Below are positions 56,543-64,000 of a stretch of DNA of 64,000 bases, one piece after another (within the stretch, counting starts at the first letter, position 1; every line of letters starts with the position of its first letter). Origin of the DNA: Anabaena catenula FACHB-362 (GTDB lineage Bacteria > Cyanobacteriota > Cyanobacteriia > Cyanobacteriales > Nostocaceae). The stretch spans positions 1 to 64,000 of the forward strand of contig NZ_JACJTQ010000019.1 in NCBI RefSeq assembly GCF_014698735.1. Reading direction: 5' to 3'. Both the position numbers and the translations under genes were made by a program. A model generated the notes under the pieces. The model ran no database searches. It was not told the origin of the DNA and saw only the letters and a program-made list of their open reading frames with translations.

Positions 56543-58534
56543 ATGTCAAGCAGAATGATTAAGAGGCTGAATCATTTTTTTAAGGTAGTTATTACCATTT
56601 TTCTTTTTTTGACAATCTCCCTAGGATTTTCTGATACTACATTTGCTCAGGAATCAGTTATTTCTCATCCTCTAAATCCTTTAACTGAAGTTGAAATCAA
56701 CGCAGCTGTAGATATACTCAAACAGAAAAAATCCTTGAGTGAAACAGCATTTTTCCCAATGATTGCTTTGCAAGAACCTGATAAAAAAGAAGTCTTGAAT
56801 TTTACACCTGGCAAACCATTTCAGCGCCAGGTTTTTTTGGTAGTTTATGAGCGCGAACTCAATAAAACCTTTGAAGGCATAATTGATCTCACCACGAACA
56901 GCTTAACATCCTGGCAAGAAAAAACGGGTGTTCAGCCGGCAATTCTTCCTCCAGATTATGAACTAGTTAGAGAAATAGTTACCTCTGATATTCGCTGGCA
57001 AAAAGCCATGAACAGGAGAGGAATTAAAGATTTTAACCAAGTACAAATCAGTTGTTGGTCATCAGGAATACTGACCAAAGAAGAAACAAAAGCAGGTAAT
57101 CGTCTTTGTCGAGTCTTGTCTTATTATCGAGGTAAATCATGGAATTATTACGCCCGTCCCATTGAAGGGCTTTTAGTTACCGTCAATTTAAATAAAGAAG
57201 AAATTGCTAGTTTTGTGGATAACGGTGTAGTTCCTATTTCCCAAGAAAACTGGGATTATGACATTAAGTCATTTAGCAAATTACTTTCACCACCCAAACC
57301 ATTAAAAATTGTCCAATCTGATGGTCATAGTTTCCAAATTCAAGGCAATGAAATTACTTGGCAAGGTTGGAAATTTCGTTATTTAATGCATCCCCGTGAA
57401 GGCTTGGTTTTATACCTGGCTAGTTATAACGACGGTGAAAAAAATCGTCCTGTATTGTATCGTGCCAGTTTATCAGAAATGGCAGTACCTTATGGTGATA
57501 CAAATCCTAATTGGTCATTTCGTAATGCCTTTGATGTTGGTGAATACAACATTGGTTTATTAGCGAATCAAATGGAATTAGGTCAAGAAATTCCCGAAAA
57601 TGGTATTTTACTTGATGCGGTGTTTGCTAATGGGGAAGGAGAAGCTTATACAATGCCAGGAGTAATTGGTATTTATGAACAAGATAACGGCGTATTGTGG
57701 AAACATTTTGATTATAGTACCCAGAAAAATTATGTGCGTCGCAGTCGTGAATTAGTAATGAAGATGACGACGGCAGTTGATAATTATGACTACAGCATCA
57801 ATTGGATATTTCACCAAGACGGTACTTTAGAAGTACAAAATGAGTTAACAGGGATTGTATTAGCACAGGGGACAGCAGCAAGAAAACAGGATAATAATAA
57901 CTTTGGACGATTGATAGCTAAGAATATATTTGGAGTCAATCATCAGCATTTCTTTAATTATCGTCTAGATTTAGATGTTGACGGACAGGCTAATTCCGTG
58001 ATGGAAATGAATGTTGCAGCTTTGCCAATCAGTGATAAAAATCCTTTAGGAAATGCCATTACTGTAGAAGACACTTTCTTAACAAAAGAAAAAACTGCTG
58101 TTCGTGATTTAGATATCAAACACAGTCGAGAATGGATGATTGCTAGTGCAGATAAACAGAATAGTTTAGGTGTTGCTCCTGCATATATGTTGATGCCGGG
58201 AGGAAATACAATTATGTATGCTGTAGAAGGTGCGAAGATCCGAGAAAAAGCTGCTTTTGCAACTCATCATCTCTGGGTGACAAAATATAAACCCGGTGAA
58301 ATGTATGCAGGTGGAGATTATCCCAATCAAACAAAAATGGGAGAAGGTTTACCAAAATATATTGCTGATAATGAGTCTTTGCAAAATGAAGATATTGTTG
58401 TTTGGTACACAATGGGAATGACTCATGTTCCCCGTCCAGAAGATTGGCCTGTAATGCCACGACACCAAGTTGGGTTTAAGTTGATGCCGAGGGGGTTTTT
58501 TAGTAGGAATCCGGCGATTAATTTGGGTGAGTAA
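56543..58534 (+). CDS. Copper-containing primary-amine oxidase
   Basis: The enzyme oxidises primary amines to aldehydes, ammonia and hydrogen peroxide. The 663-residue protein has a signal peptide (about 1-35), N-terminal domains with REIVTSDIRWQKAMNRRGI, and the catalytic domain. Key elements seen: the topaquinone precursor Tyr in the NYDY motif (DNYDYSINW, near 414), copper-ligand pair in VNHQHFFNYRLDLDVDG near 468, the third His in MGMTHVPRPEDWPVMP near 635, and the base Asp region FDVGEYNIG near 333. All are intact. Monocistronic as far as visible. Confidence 0.92.
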   Translation: MSSRMIKRLNHFFKVVITIFLFLTISLGFSDTTFAQESVISHPLNPLTEVEINAAVDILKQKKSLSETAFFPMIALQEPDKKEVLNFTPGKPFQRQVFLVVYERELNKTFEGIIDLTTNSLTSWQEKTGVQPAILPPDYELVREIVTSDIRWQKAMNRRGIKDFNQVQISCWSSGILTKEETKAGNRLCRVLSYYRGKSWNYYARPIEGLLVTVNLNKEEIASFVDNGVVPISQENWDYDIKSFSKLLSPPKPLKIVQSDGHSFQIQGNEITWQGWKFRYLMHPREGLVLYLASYNDGEKNRPVLYRASLSEMAVPYGDTNPNWSFRNAFDVGEYNIGLLANQMELGQEIPENGILLDAVFANGEGEAYTMPGVIGIYEQDNGVLWKHFDYSTQKNYVRRSRELVMKMTTAVDNYDYSINWIFHQDGTLEVQNELTGIVLAQGTAARKQDNNNFGRLIAKNIFGVNHQHFFNYRLDLDVDGQANSVMEMNVAALPISDKNPLGNAITVEDTFLTKEKTAVRDLDIKHSREWMIASADKQNSLGVAPAYMLMPGGNTIMYAVEGAKIREKAAFATHHLWVTKYKPGEMYAGGDYPNQTKMGEGLPKYIADNESLQNEDIVVWYTMGMTHVPRPEDWPVMPRHQVGFKLMPRGFFSRNPAINLGE

Positions 58535-58572
58535 ATTAGCTTTAAATTAGTTTTGTAGAGACTTTCACCTCG

Positions 58573-58593
58573 TTACCTGTCAGAGACAGGTAA
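58573..58593. repeat. Perfect inverted repeat after the amine oxidase gene
   Basis: TTACCTGTC and GACAGGTAA are separated by AGA. It lies between the convergent amine oxidase and Uma2 genes; there is no T-run, so a terminator role is uncertain. Confidence 0.55.
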
Positions 58594-58662
58594 TGGAATC
58601 GAAAAAAAAAATGGCAGTTAAACAAACACAATTAGACCTTTTAAATGAAACATAAAAATAGG

Positions 58663-59352
58663 TTAATCAGTACCTAATTTCTGTATAAAATTCGTGTGTT
58701 CAACAGACTGTAAACCAACTTGTAAAACATTCAACACACTTTGCATATTACCTGTTAATAATTCATTTACCGCTAACCATAAACCTGGAAATACCCGACT
58801 TTGTAAAATTCCATCTTGATCAGGTGCTAATTCTAAATATTCACCTTGTTCCAGAGAAAACCAAGTCAATTTTTGGTCTAAAACTTGCCAAACAATATAT
58901 TCTTTGACACCATTACGGCGATAAGCTTGTTTTTTGCCATGTAGGTCAATAGCTGCACTACTAGCAGCAATTTCCACAACTAACTCTGGCGCACCTTCAA
59001 TATAATCGTCCTCACTAAGTCTAGTTTGTCCACCTGCTTCTGGTGTAATAATCAGAATTGCATCAGGTTGAGGTTCGTTATCTAAATCTAAACGCACTGT
59101 AGGTTCAACTCCTAATGCCACACCGGGAGTCATAGCTTCATAACTAAACAACCAACCAATTATCCGACCATGAGGTTGACCATGACTTCTAAAACGCAGA
59201 GCAGCAGGCATAATATAAACTATTCCTTCGATTAATTCGGCTTTTTTAGGTTTAGGGATGGCATTATATCGACGCTCAAATTCATAACGAGTGAGTTTGT
59301 CGCCGTTTGTCAAAGGAGGAATTGTCGAAGCCAGAAAGGGTATTTTTACCAT
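58663..59352 (-). CDS. Uma2 family (DUF820) putative endonuclease
   Basis: A 229-residue Uma2-type protein of a different branch from the one at 1.9 kb. Motifs: KAELIEGIVYIMPAALRFRS near 38-57, PQPDAILII near 94, APELVVEIAASSAAIDLHGK near 121-140 with the active-site acids and Lys, and AYRRNGVKEYIVWQVLDQKL near 142-161. Complete. The gene is isolated. Targets are unknown. Confidence 0.88.
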   Translation of the reverse strand: MVKIPFLASTIPPLTNGDKLTRYEFERRYNAIPKPKKAELIEGIVYIMPAALRFRSHGQPHGRIIGWLFSYEAMTPGVALGVEPTVRLDLDNEPQPDAILIITPEAGGQTRLSEDDYIEGAPELVVEIAASSAAIDLHGKKQAYRRNGVKEYIVWQVLDQKLTWFSLEQGEYLELAPDQDGILQSRVFPGLWLAVNELLTGNMQSVLNVLQVGLQSVEHTNFIQKLGTD

Positions 59353-59686
59353 AATTTTTGTAATGGGTAATGAAGCCGATAATTAACCCTATGGTGTATA
59401 TTTTAGCGAATTATTGATCAAGGAAGTCATGTAAAGCGCTATTTAGGCGATCGCTAAAAATTGATCAAAACATTGGTCAAATCATTAAGATTTATTTACT
59501 TAAACAACATGAATATTGTTTAAATCAACAGCCATAACCCAGTCAGAAACTAGGTCTTACTGCCTCCCGCATCAAATAACCTCGCAACAAACCTTATTTG
59601 TTCATAGCCAGTAGGTTTGAGAAAATCAGAAGCGATTTAATAATCAAGCACTTATAGTTATTGAACTTGTCAAGGGAGAACACAGG
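59353..59686 (+). other. Promoter region of chlB
   Basis: A 334-base gap between divergent Uma2 and chlB genes. AT-rich, no gene. A purine-rich site (AAGGGAGAAC) stands before the chlB ATG. No perfect NtcA box found. Confidence 0.5.
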
Positions 59687-61213
59687 ATGAAGTTAGCTTA
59701 CTGGATGTATTCAGGCCCCGCCCACATTGGAACTTTGCGGATTGCGAGTTCTTTTAAAAATGTTCATGCAATCATGCACGCCCCACTAGGTGATGACTAC
59801 TTTAACGTCATGCGTTCCATGCTATCGCGGGAGAGGAACTTTACCCCAGTTACAACCAGTGTGGTTGATAGAAACGTTTTAGCCCGTGGTTCTCAAGAAA
59901 AGGTGGTAGATAATATCACCCGCAAAGACGCTGAAGAACACCCCGATTTAATTGTTTTAACCCCCACCTGCACCTCCAGCATTTTGCAAGAAGACTTACA
60001 CAACTTTGTGGAAAGGGCGCAGTTGGAAGCTAAAGGTGACGTAATGCTGGCGGACGTGAACCATTACCGCTACAACGAATTACAAGCCGCAGACCGAACT
60101 CTACAACAAATCGTTCAATATTACATTGAGAAAGCCCGTAAGCGTGGGGAACTCCCAACAGGAAAAACAGCTAAACCCTCAGTTAACATCTTTGGTATTT
60201 CTACCCTTGGTTTCCACAACAACCACGACTGTACCGAACTGAAACGGTTAATGGCTGATTTGGGAATTGAGGTAAATACTGTCATTCCTGAAGGTGCTTC
60301 GGTACACGAGTTAAAAACTATGCCTCAAGCTTGGTTTAACTTAGTTCCTTACCGCGAACTTGGGTTAACAACAGCTAAATATTTAGAAGAAGAATTCGGG
60401 ACTCCTTACGTAGATATTACGCCGATGGGTGTTGTGGAAACTGCAAGATGTATCCGCAAAATTCAGCAGGTAATTAATGCTCAAGGTGGTGAAGTTGATT
60501 ACGAAGACTTCATTAATGAGCAAACTCTCCATGTATCCCAAGCTGCTTGGTTCTCCCGTTCGATTGACTGTCAGAACTTGACTGGGAAGAAAGCGGTGGT
60601 ATTTGGTGATAATACCCATGCTGCTGCTTTGACTAAGATTTTGTCACGGGAAATGGGGATTCATGTGGTTTGGGCTGGTACTTATTGCAAGTATGATGCT
60701 GACTGGTTTAGAGAACAGGTGAGCGAATATTGCGATGAGGTATTGATTACAGACGATCATGGAGAAATTGGGGATGCGATCGCTCGCGTTGAACCTTCTG
60801 CTATATTTGGAACACAGATGGAACGTCACGTTGGTAAACGTTTGGACATTCCTTGCGGTGTAATTGCAGCACCTATTCACGTGCAGAATTTCCCCATTGG
60901 TTACAAACCATTTATGGGTTATGAAGGCACAAATCAAATCACTGATTTAATCTACAATTCCTTCACTTTGGGAATGGAAGATCACTTATTAGAAATCTTT
61001 GGTGGACACGATACAAAAGAAGTAATTACCAAAGGAATTTCTGCGGAATCTGGTTTGAATTGGACAAAAGATGGACAAGCAGAATTGAATAAGATTCCTG
61101 GTTTTGTGCGCGGTAAAGTGAAGCGAAATACCGAAAAGTTTGCCCGTGAGCGTGGGTTTAAAGATATCTCGGCTGAGGTTTTGTATGCAGCTAAGGAGTC
61201 TGTAGGGGCTTAG
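59687..61213 (+). CDS. chlB: Light-independent protochlorophyllide reductase subunit B
   Basis: ChlB with ChlN forms the nitrogenase-like catalytic part of DPOR, which reduces protochlorophyllide in the dark. The 508-residue product starts [20 protein letters not shown], has [19 protein letters not shown] near 86 with a cluster-binding region, [20 protein letters not shown] near 161, [15 protein letters not shown] near 305, and the C-terminal tail [20 protein letters not shown]. chlL and chlN are not adjacent. The tail domain is shared with the 60-residue protein at 1682-1864. A terminator follows. Confidence 0.97.
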   Translation: MKLAYWMYSGPAHIGTLRIASSFKNVHAIMHAPLGDDYFNVMRSMLSRERNFTPVTTSVVDRNVLARGSQEKVVDNITRKDAEEHPDLIVLTPTCTSSILQEDLHNFVERAQLEAKGDVMLADVNHYRYNELQAADRTLQQIVQYYIEKARKRGELPTGKTAKPSVNIFGISTLGFHNNHDCTELKRLMADLGIEVNTVIPEGASVHELKTMPQAWFNLVPYRELGLTTAKYLEEEFGTPYVDITPMGVVETARCIRKIQQVINAQGGEVDYEDFINEQTLHVSQAAWFSRSIDCQNLTGKKAVVFGDNTHAAALTKILSREMGIHVVWAGTYCKYDADWFREQVSEYCDEVLITDDHGEIGDAIARVEPSAIFGTQMERHVGKRLDIPCGVIAAPIHVQNFPIGYKPFMGYEGTNQITDLIYNSFTLGMEDHLLEIFGGHDTKEVITKGISAESGLNWTKDGQAELNKIPGFVRGKVKRNTEKFARERGFKDISAEVLYAAKESVGA

Positions 61214-61235
61214 GTTTAGGGGTTAATTGAGAAGA

Positions 61236-61274
61236 TTAAGGGGTAAGGATTCATTGAGGATCTTTACCCCTTAA
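61236..61274 (+). terminator. Probable terminator of chlB
   Basis: TTAAGGGGTAAGGAT and ATCTTTACCCCTTAA form a 15-bp stem with one mismatch, 22 bases after the stop codon. The T-run after it is weak. Confidence 0.65.
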
Positions 61275-61366
61275 TTGTGTTGATTAAAAGGGTTGACAAA
61301 GAACCAATGTCTGGGATATAGTCAATACTATTATTATGCAAACTTCTATAAGAAAATAAATTAAAT

Positions 61367-61741
61367 ATGAATCAAGATAAAGCAGCATTACTTGCGGCGC
61401 TCCTTGAGGCTGGCATTAAGCATAACCCTGAAGAGATTGTGCAGATTGCCCAGCAACCTGATGGCAAAATCGTGTTTTTGGAAGAGGGTAACGCTGACGC
61501 AGGACTCCAGCACATATTAGAAAAACATTCTTCACAATTTGCAGATCAAGGAATAGAAACAGACCAGATAGCAGATGCAATTATTACAGCAGTAACCGAA
61601 GGAAAAATAGTTGGGTATCAAGGAAGAAAAAAAACTCGCCCTATTTATGAAGTTAACTTTAATGGCAAAACCCTTTATATATCTGTGACTGTAAGCGATA
61701 ATGGATATATAGTTGGAGCTAACCCCAAAACTTCCCTATAA
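61367..61741 (+). CDS. Putative BECR-fold RNase toxin-like protein
   Basis: A 124-residue protein with LQHILEKHSSQFADQGIE (His near residues 44-49), IADAIITAVTEGKIVGYQGR, RPIYEVNFNGKTLYISVTVS and DNGYIVGANP. A conserved His, a Gly-rich loop, two beta strands and a terminal GxNP-type turn are the pattern of small nuclease toxins of the barnase-EndoU-colicin-RelE class found at toxin C-termini. I infer this from shape, not from a database match. The ancestral spacing to the next gene was about 15 bases, before a miniature element inserted. Confidence 0.5.
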   Translation: MNQDKAALLAALLEAGIKHNPEEIVQIAQQPDGKIVFLEEGNADAGLQHILEKHSSQFADQGIETDQIADAIITAVTEGKIVGYQGRKKTRPIYEVNFNGKTLYISVTVSDNGYIVGANPKTSL

Positions 61742-61743
61742 CT

Positions 61744-61837
61744 CAATACGGTTCAGTTAACTAAATCATAAGGGGTTGAAACCATTGAAATTTCGTTACC
61801 TAATAGTATCTGAAAAACCCTTAACTGAACCGTATTG
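61744..61837. mobile_element. 94-bp MITE with target-site duplication
   Basis: Perfect 17-bp terminal inverted repeats CAATACGGTTCAGTTAA and TTAACTGAACCGTATTG. It is flanked by the direct repeat CCCTATAACT at 61734-61743 and 61838-61847, a clean 10-bp target duplication. It inserted just after the stop codon of the putative toxin gene. Confidence 0.92.
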
Positions 61838-61860
61838 CCCTATAACTTGGTAAAGTGACT

Positions 61861-62217
61861 ATGGCAAAAAAAATCAAACTCATGGCCGATTATGGATGCT
61901 ACCCACTATGGTGGGCTAGTTCTGATAAAGCTGGAGATATTGATCCAGAAACGATGCCATTAAGTAAAGAAACTATTAGCCGGTTGGAAAAATGGGCTGA
62001 CATTTACGATACAAAGTTGAACTGGGAAGATCCTAATTCATCAGGTTTTCCCAGTTTAAAGGCTAAAGATGCTTTTGAAAAAGAAGGTATTAGTTTGTGG
62101 AAGCAACTGCAAAAAGAACTTGCACCTGATTATAAAGTTGTCTATTTCAGTGAGAAATTACGTAAAGTTGTAAGTGACACAGATGAATTAAAATCTTTAC
62201 GTACTATCTATGCTTAA
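61861..62217 (+). CDS. Conserved hypothetical protein, possible immunity partner
   Basis: A 118-residue protein: MAKKIKLMADYGCYPLWWAS, PLSKETISRLEKWADIYDTK, NSSGFPSLKAKDAFEKEGIS and LWKQLQKELAPDYKVVYFS. Acidic and soluble, without motifs of known enzymes. It stood directly behind the putative toxin before the MITE inserted, so an immunity or antitoxin role is plausible. The ATG at 61861 is used; a GTG at 61855 is in frame. A fragment of the same N-terminus follows at 62243. Confidence 0.65.
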   Translation: MAKKIKLMADYGCYPLWWASSDKAGDIDPETMPLSKETISRLEKWADIYDTKLNWEDPNSSGFPSLKAKDAFEKEGISLWKQLQKELAPDYKVVYFSEKLRKVVSDTDELKSLRTIYA

Positions 62218-62242
62218 CGAATAGTCAACAAAAAAGTAAGCG

Positions 62243-62329
62243 ATGACAACCAAACTCATGGCTGATTCTGGATGTTACCCTAACAGTAGGCAAATGCTTA
62301 TAAAGGGTAACATTCATATTAATTATTAA
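62243..62329 (+). pseudogene. Truncated duplicate of the preceding gene's N-terminus
   Basis: ATG-TTKLMADSGCYP matches KIKLMADYGCYP of the gene just upstream, then the similarity ends and a stop follows after 28 codons. It is a partial tandem duplication or the remains of a second copy. Confidence 0.7.
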
Positions 62330-62401
62330 AATTTAACTTGAACTATAAATAGCAGCCATAAAGCCCGTATTGTCAGCTACAGCATGAGGAAAAATCCCAC
62401 T

Positions 62402-62695
62402 ATGTCCAACCAAACAAATTTAACAGATGCTCGTAATAACCTAGCTGACATCTGCGCTCAAGTAGTTGCAGATAGAGAAGTAATGATTATTACCCAACCT
62501 GACGGTGAAAACGTCGCCTTAATTGCTGCTGACGAATTAGAAAGTTTATTAGAAACAACTCATTTACTGCGCTCCCCTAAAAATGCAGCACGTCTTTTAA
62601 CAGCTTTAGAAAGAGCAAAAGCCAGAACTTTAAAACCGCAAAGTATCAACGAACTACGTCAGGAGTTGGGAATTGACGAAAAAAAAGAAAGATGA
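62402..62695 (+). CDS. YefM-type antitoxin (Phd/YefM family)
   Basis: The 97-residue protein has the Phd/YefM fold signatures NLTDARNNLADICAQVVADR, VMIITQPDGENVALIAADEL and LESLLETTHLLRSPKNAARL. It neutralises a YoeB-type mRNA interferase and represses its own operon. The ATG at 62402 is preferred because the family starts at this point and AGGA lies upstream; an in-frame ATG at 62384 is possible. Its end overlaps the toxin frame. Confidence 0.9.
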   Translation: MSNQTNLTDARNNLADICAQVVADREVMIITQPDGENVALIAADELESLLETTHLLRSPKNAARLLTALERAKARTLKPQSINELRQELGIDEKKER

Positions 62696-62975
62696 ATCAA
62701 AACCCTCAGAAATTAAAATTCGGGATGCTGTTTTTCATCCAGAATTTCGGTAAGACCTTGCTTTTTGGGTAGATACAAACCGTAAAACTGCGCTGCGTGC
62801 TTTTAATTTAATTGAAGCAATTATGCGAGAGCCTTTTACTGGTATTGGAAAACCAGAACCTCTGAAATATTTAGATTCAGATGCGTGGTCACGACGACTT
62901 ACCCAAGAACATCGAATTGTTTATCTAGTTAGTGATGACAGGATTGATTTTCTACAAGCTAGATTTCATTATTGA
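62673..62975 (+). pseudogene. YoeB-type toxin gene with in-frame TAA
   Basis: One open frame from a TTG at 62673 reads DAVFHPEFR, then TAA at 62751-62753, then DLAFWVDTNRKTALRAFNLI, EPFTGIGKPEPLKYL, WSRRLTQEHRIVYLVSDDRI and FLQARFHY. This is a complete YoeB apart from one nonsense codon where the family has Glu, Lys or Gln. The catalytic Glu/Arg/His residues lie after the stop. The antitoxin upstream is intact. Confidence 0.9.
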
Positions 62976-63030
62976 AACTTGGGTAAATATTGAAGATGAG
63001 ACAAGACAAACAGCTTAAAGTATAATCTTT

Positions 63031-63082
63031 GAGTCCGTTTTAACGGACTTCGGCTATTAGACTGGGAATTAATTCCCAGGTG
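63031..63082. repeat. Dispersed double-hairpin repeat, copy 2
   Basis: GAGTCCGTTTTAACGGACTT, CGGCTATTAGA, then CTGGGAATTAATTCCCAG: both hairpins here are perfect. Inverted relative to 24501-24549. The rest of the 510-base gap before the replication gene (to 63485) is very AT-rich with no gene or clear iterons. Confidence 0.85.
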
Positions 63083-63485
63083 GGTTAGAAAGCTGAGTGA
63101 GAATATTGTAAATAAGAAAATTTATATACTGTAATAATATATTTTTATATCCCTTTTAATAAACTTCTAGTAAAAATTATTACAATTAACTTGACAGCTA
63201 TTACACCTTGACAAATTCCCTTCTTACAGGTTAGGAGTACATTTCTACTATTTACCAAATAGAAGATTTACTGATAAATAAAAATTTATAGCAGCTAAAT
63301 ATCACAATACAAACTTATTATTTCCACCATTCAACCGCCCAAATCACCAATTTGAGTATTCACCGAAGTATCTCTCAAAACAATGTAATAAAAGTATCAT
63401 AAAAATATCGCAAATTCTTCTATAGAAAATTAGCAGATGCGTGTTAAGGTTTTAATTTCGTTGTCTTCCCCTAGCGCTTCTGCCC

Positions 63486-64000
63486 ATGCATCTGCATTAT
63501 TTACACCCCCAACACCTTGAAGAATTAGTCAAGGTTAATGGTATTTCTTTACACATAGCCCAACTAAATTTCAAATCGCTTCAAGGCGTGAATGCCTATG
63601 AATATCTGCTGATCTCCGACCAACTGCCCCGCACCAATACTGGCATGATAAAAAACGGCTGGTTACAGCGTTACAGCCACATTACAGAAGGTGGTTGGTG
63701 GTGTTCTGGACGAGATCCTCTTAACAATTGGCAAATGATGGAATGGGGATGCTTTAAACCCAGTCAACCCCGACAAAATCAAAATGGCAAATCTATTAAA
63801 TATGAACATCCCCCCAGCACACCAACGCGGGTATTTTGTTTGCGGGTGACATTGCAAATTTGGCAGCAAGTTTCCCAACGTTATCAAATTGCCATGCCTG
63901 ACAATATTAGCATTACTGAAGATGGCGAAGCCGTCGGTTTTTGGCAATGGATAATGGAATCTAACATTGCGATCATTATTTGCGAAGGTGTGAAAAAAGC
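63486..64000 (+). CDS. Plasmid replication protein, CyRepA1 family (N-terminal part)
   Basis: The frame starts at ATG 63486 (MHLHYLHPQHLEELVKVNGI) and runs off the window after 171 codons. It contains NFKSLQGVNAYEYLLISDQL, QRYSHITEGGWWCSGRDPLN, MEWGCFKPSQPRQNQNGK and FWQWIMESNIAIIICEGVKK, the characteristic N-terminus of the CyRepA1/DUF3854 proteins that carry a TOPRIM-like domain and in many cases a helicase domain later. These are found on cyanobacterial plasmids and integrated elements. Its place beside toxin-antitoxin remains suggests a plasmid-derived segment beginning here. Confidence 0.85.
   Translation, partial: MHLHYLHPQHLEELVKVNGISLHIAQLNFKSLQGVNAYEYLLISDQLPRTNTGMIKNGWLQRYSHITEGGWWCSGRDPLNNWQMMEWGCFKPSQPRQNQNGKSIKYEHPPSTPTRVFCLRVTLQIWQQVSQRYQIAMPDNISITEDGEAVGFWQWIMESNIAIIICEGVKK

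Overview
The window is about 64 kb of a cyanobacterial genome, most likely from a filamentous, heterocyst-forming genus of the order Nostocales. The evidence is the psbD-psbC pair, psaX, the light-independent protochlorophyllide reductase gene chlB, the global nitrogen regulator ntcA, an acyl-ACP synthetase, many copies of the HIP1 octamer GCGATCGC, short tandemly repeated sequences (ATGACTAAT, GTAATTC and GGAGTCA types) and many small inverted-repeat elements. Base composition is AT-rich by eye. The species cannot be fixed from the sequence alone.

Layout. 0-11 kb: end of psbD, psbC, a 60-residue ChlB-tail-like protein, a Uma2 nuclease, a TolB-like propeller protein, a SNF2 helicase with its SWIM-domain partner, and pnp. 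11-13.6 kb is accessory: a toxin-antitoxin pair whose PIN toxin carries a nonsense codon, a pentapeptide-repeat protein and a decayed surface-protein fragment. 13.4-25.3 kb is core: DUF3146, a YqgF-like nuclease, DUF3084, ntcA, fabI, hisB, an ABC ATPase, a polysaccharide export protein, a stomatin-like protein, folP and tpiA. 25.5-32.2 kb is an accessory island: a type I restriction-modification system (hsdR, hsdM, hsdS) interrupted by a REP-associated transposase gene and sprinkled with about ten copies of one palindrome. It abuts a tRNA-Ala gene next to what looks like a Tn7/CAST-type transposon end. 32.2-42.4 kb: HAD hydrolase, an intein-split rtcB, a KefB-type antiporter, pyruvate dehydrogenase E2, YlqD and acyl-ACP synthetase. 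42.4-45 kb is gene-poor with IS200/IS605 tnpB debris. 45-61.2 kb: SGNH hydrolase, larE, hybrid histidine kinase, natD-like permease, psaX, lipA, response regulator, lipoprotein, rpmI-rplT, amino-acid-binding protein, Ycf37-like protein, copper amine oxidase, Uma2 nuclease and chlB. 61.3-64 kb is accessory again: a probable toxin/immunity pair split by a miniature transposon, a YefM antitoxin with a nonsense-mutated YoeB toxin, and the start of a CyRepA1 plasmid-type replication protein.

How the parts connect. psbD/psbC, psaX, Ycf37 and chlB serve photosystems and chlorophyll. ntcA and a perfect NtcA-type box in front of the natD-like permease are a nitrogen-control link inside the window. lipA makes the lipoyl group carried by the E2 protein. 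fabI and acyl-ACP synthetase act in fatty-acid synthesis and recycling.

The most unusual parts are the palindrome/RAYT-riddled restriction operon, where palindromes are translated in frame inside three proteins and also supply the TAG stop codons of all three genes; the transposon-like end fused to the tRNA-Ala 3' end; the RtcB intein with an HNH nuclease and a C2H2 zinc finger; and two independent toxin-antitoxin loci in which only the toxin carries an in-frame TAA.
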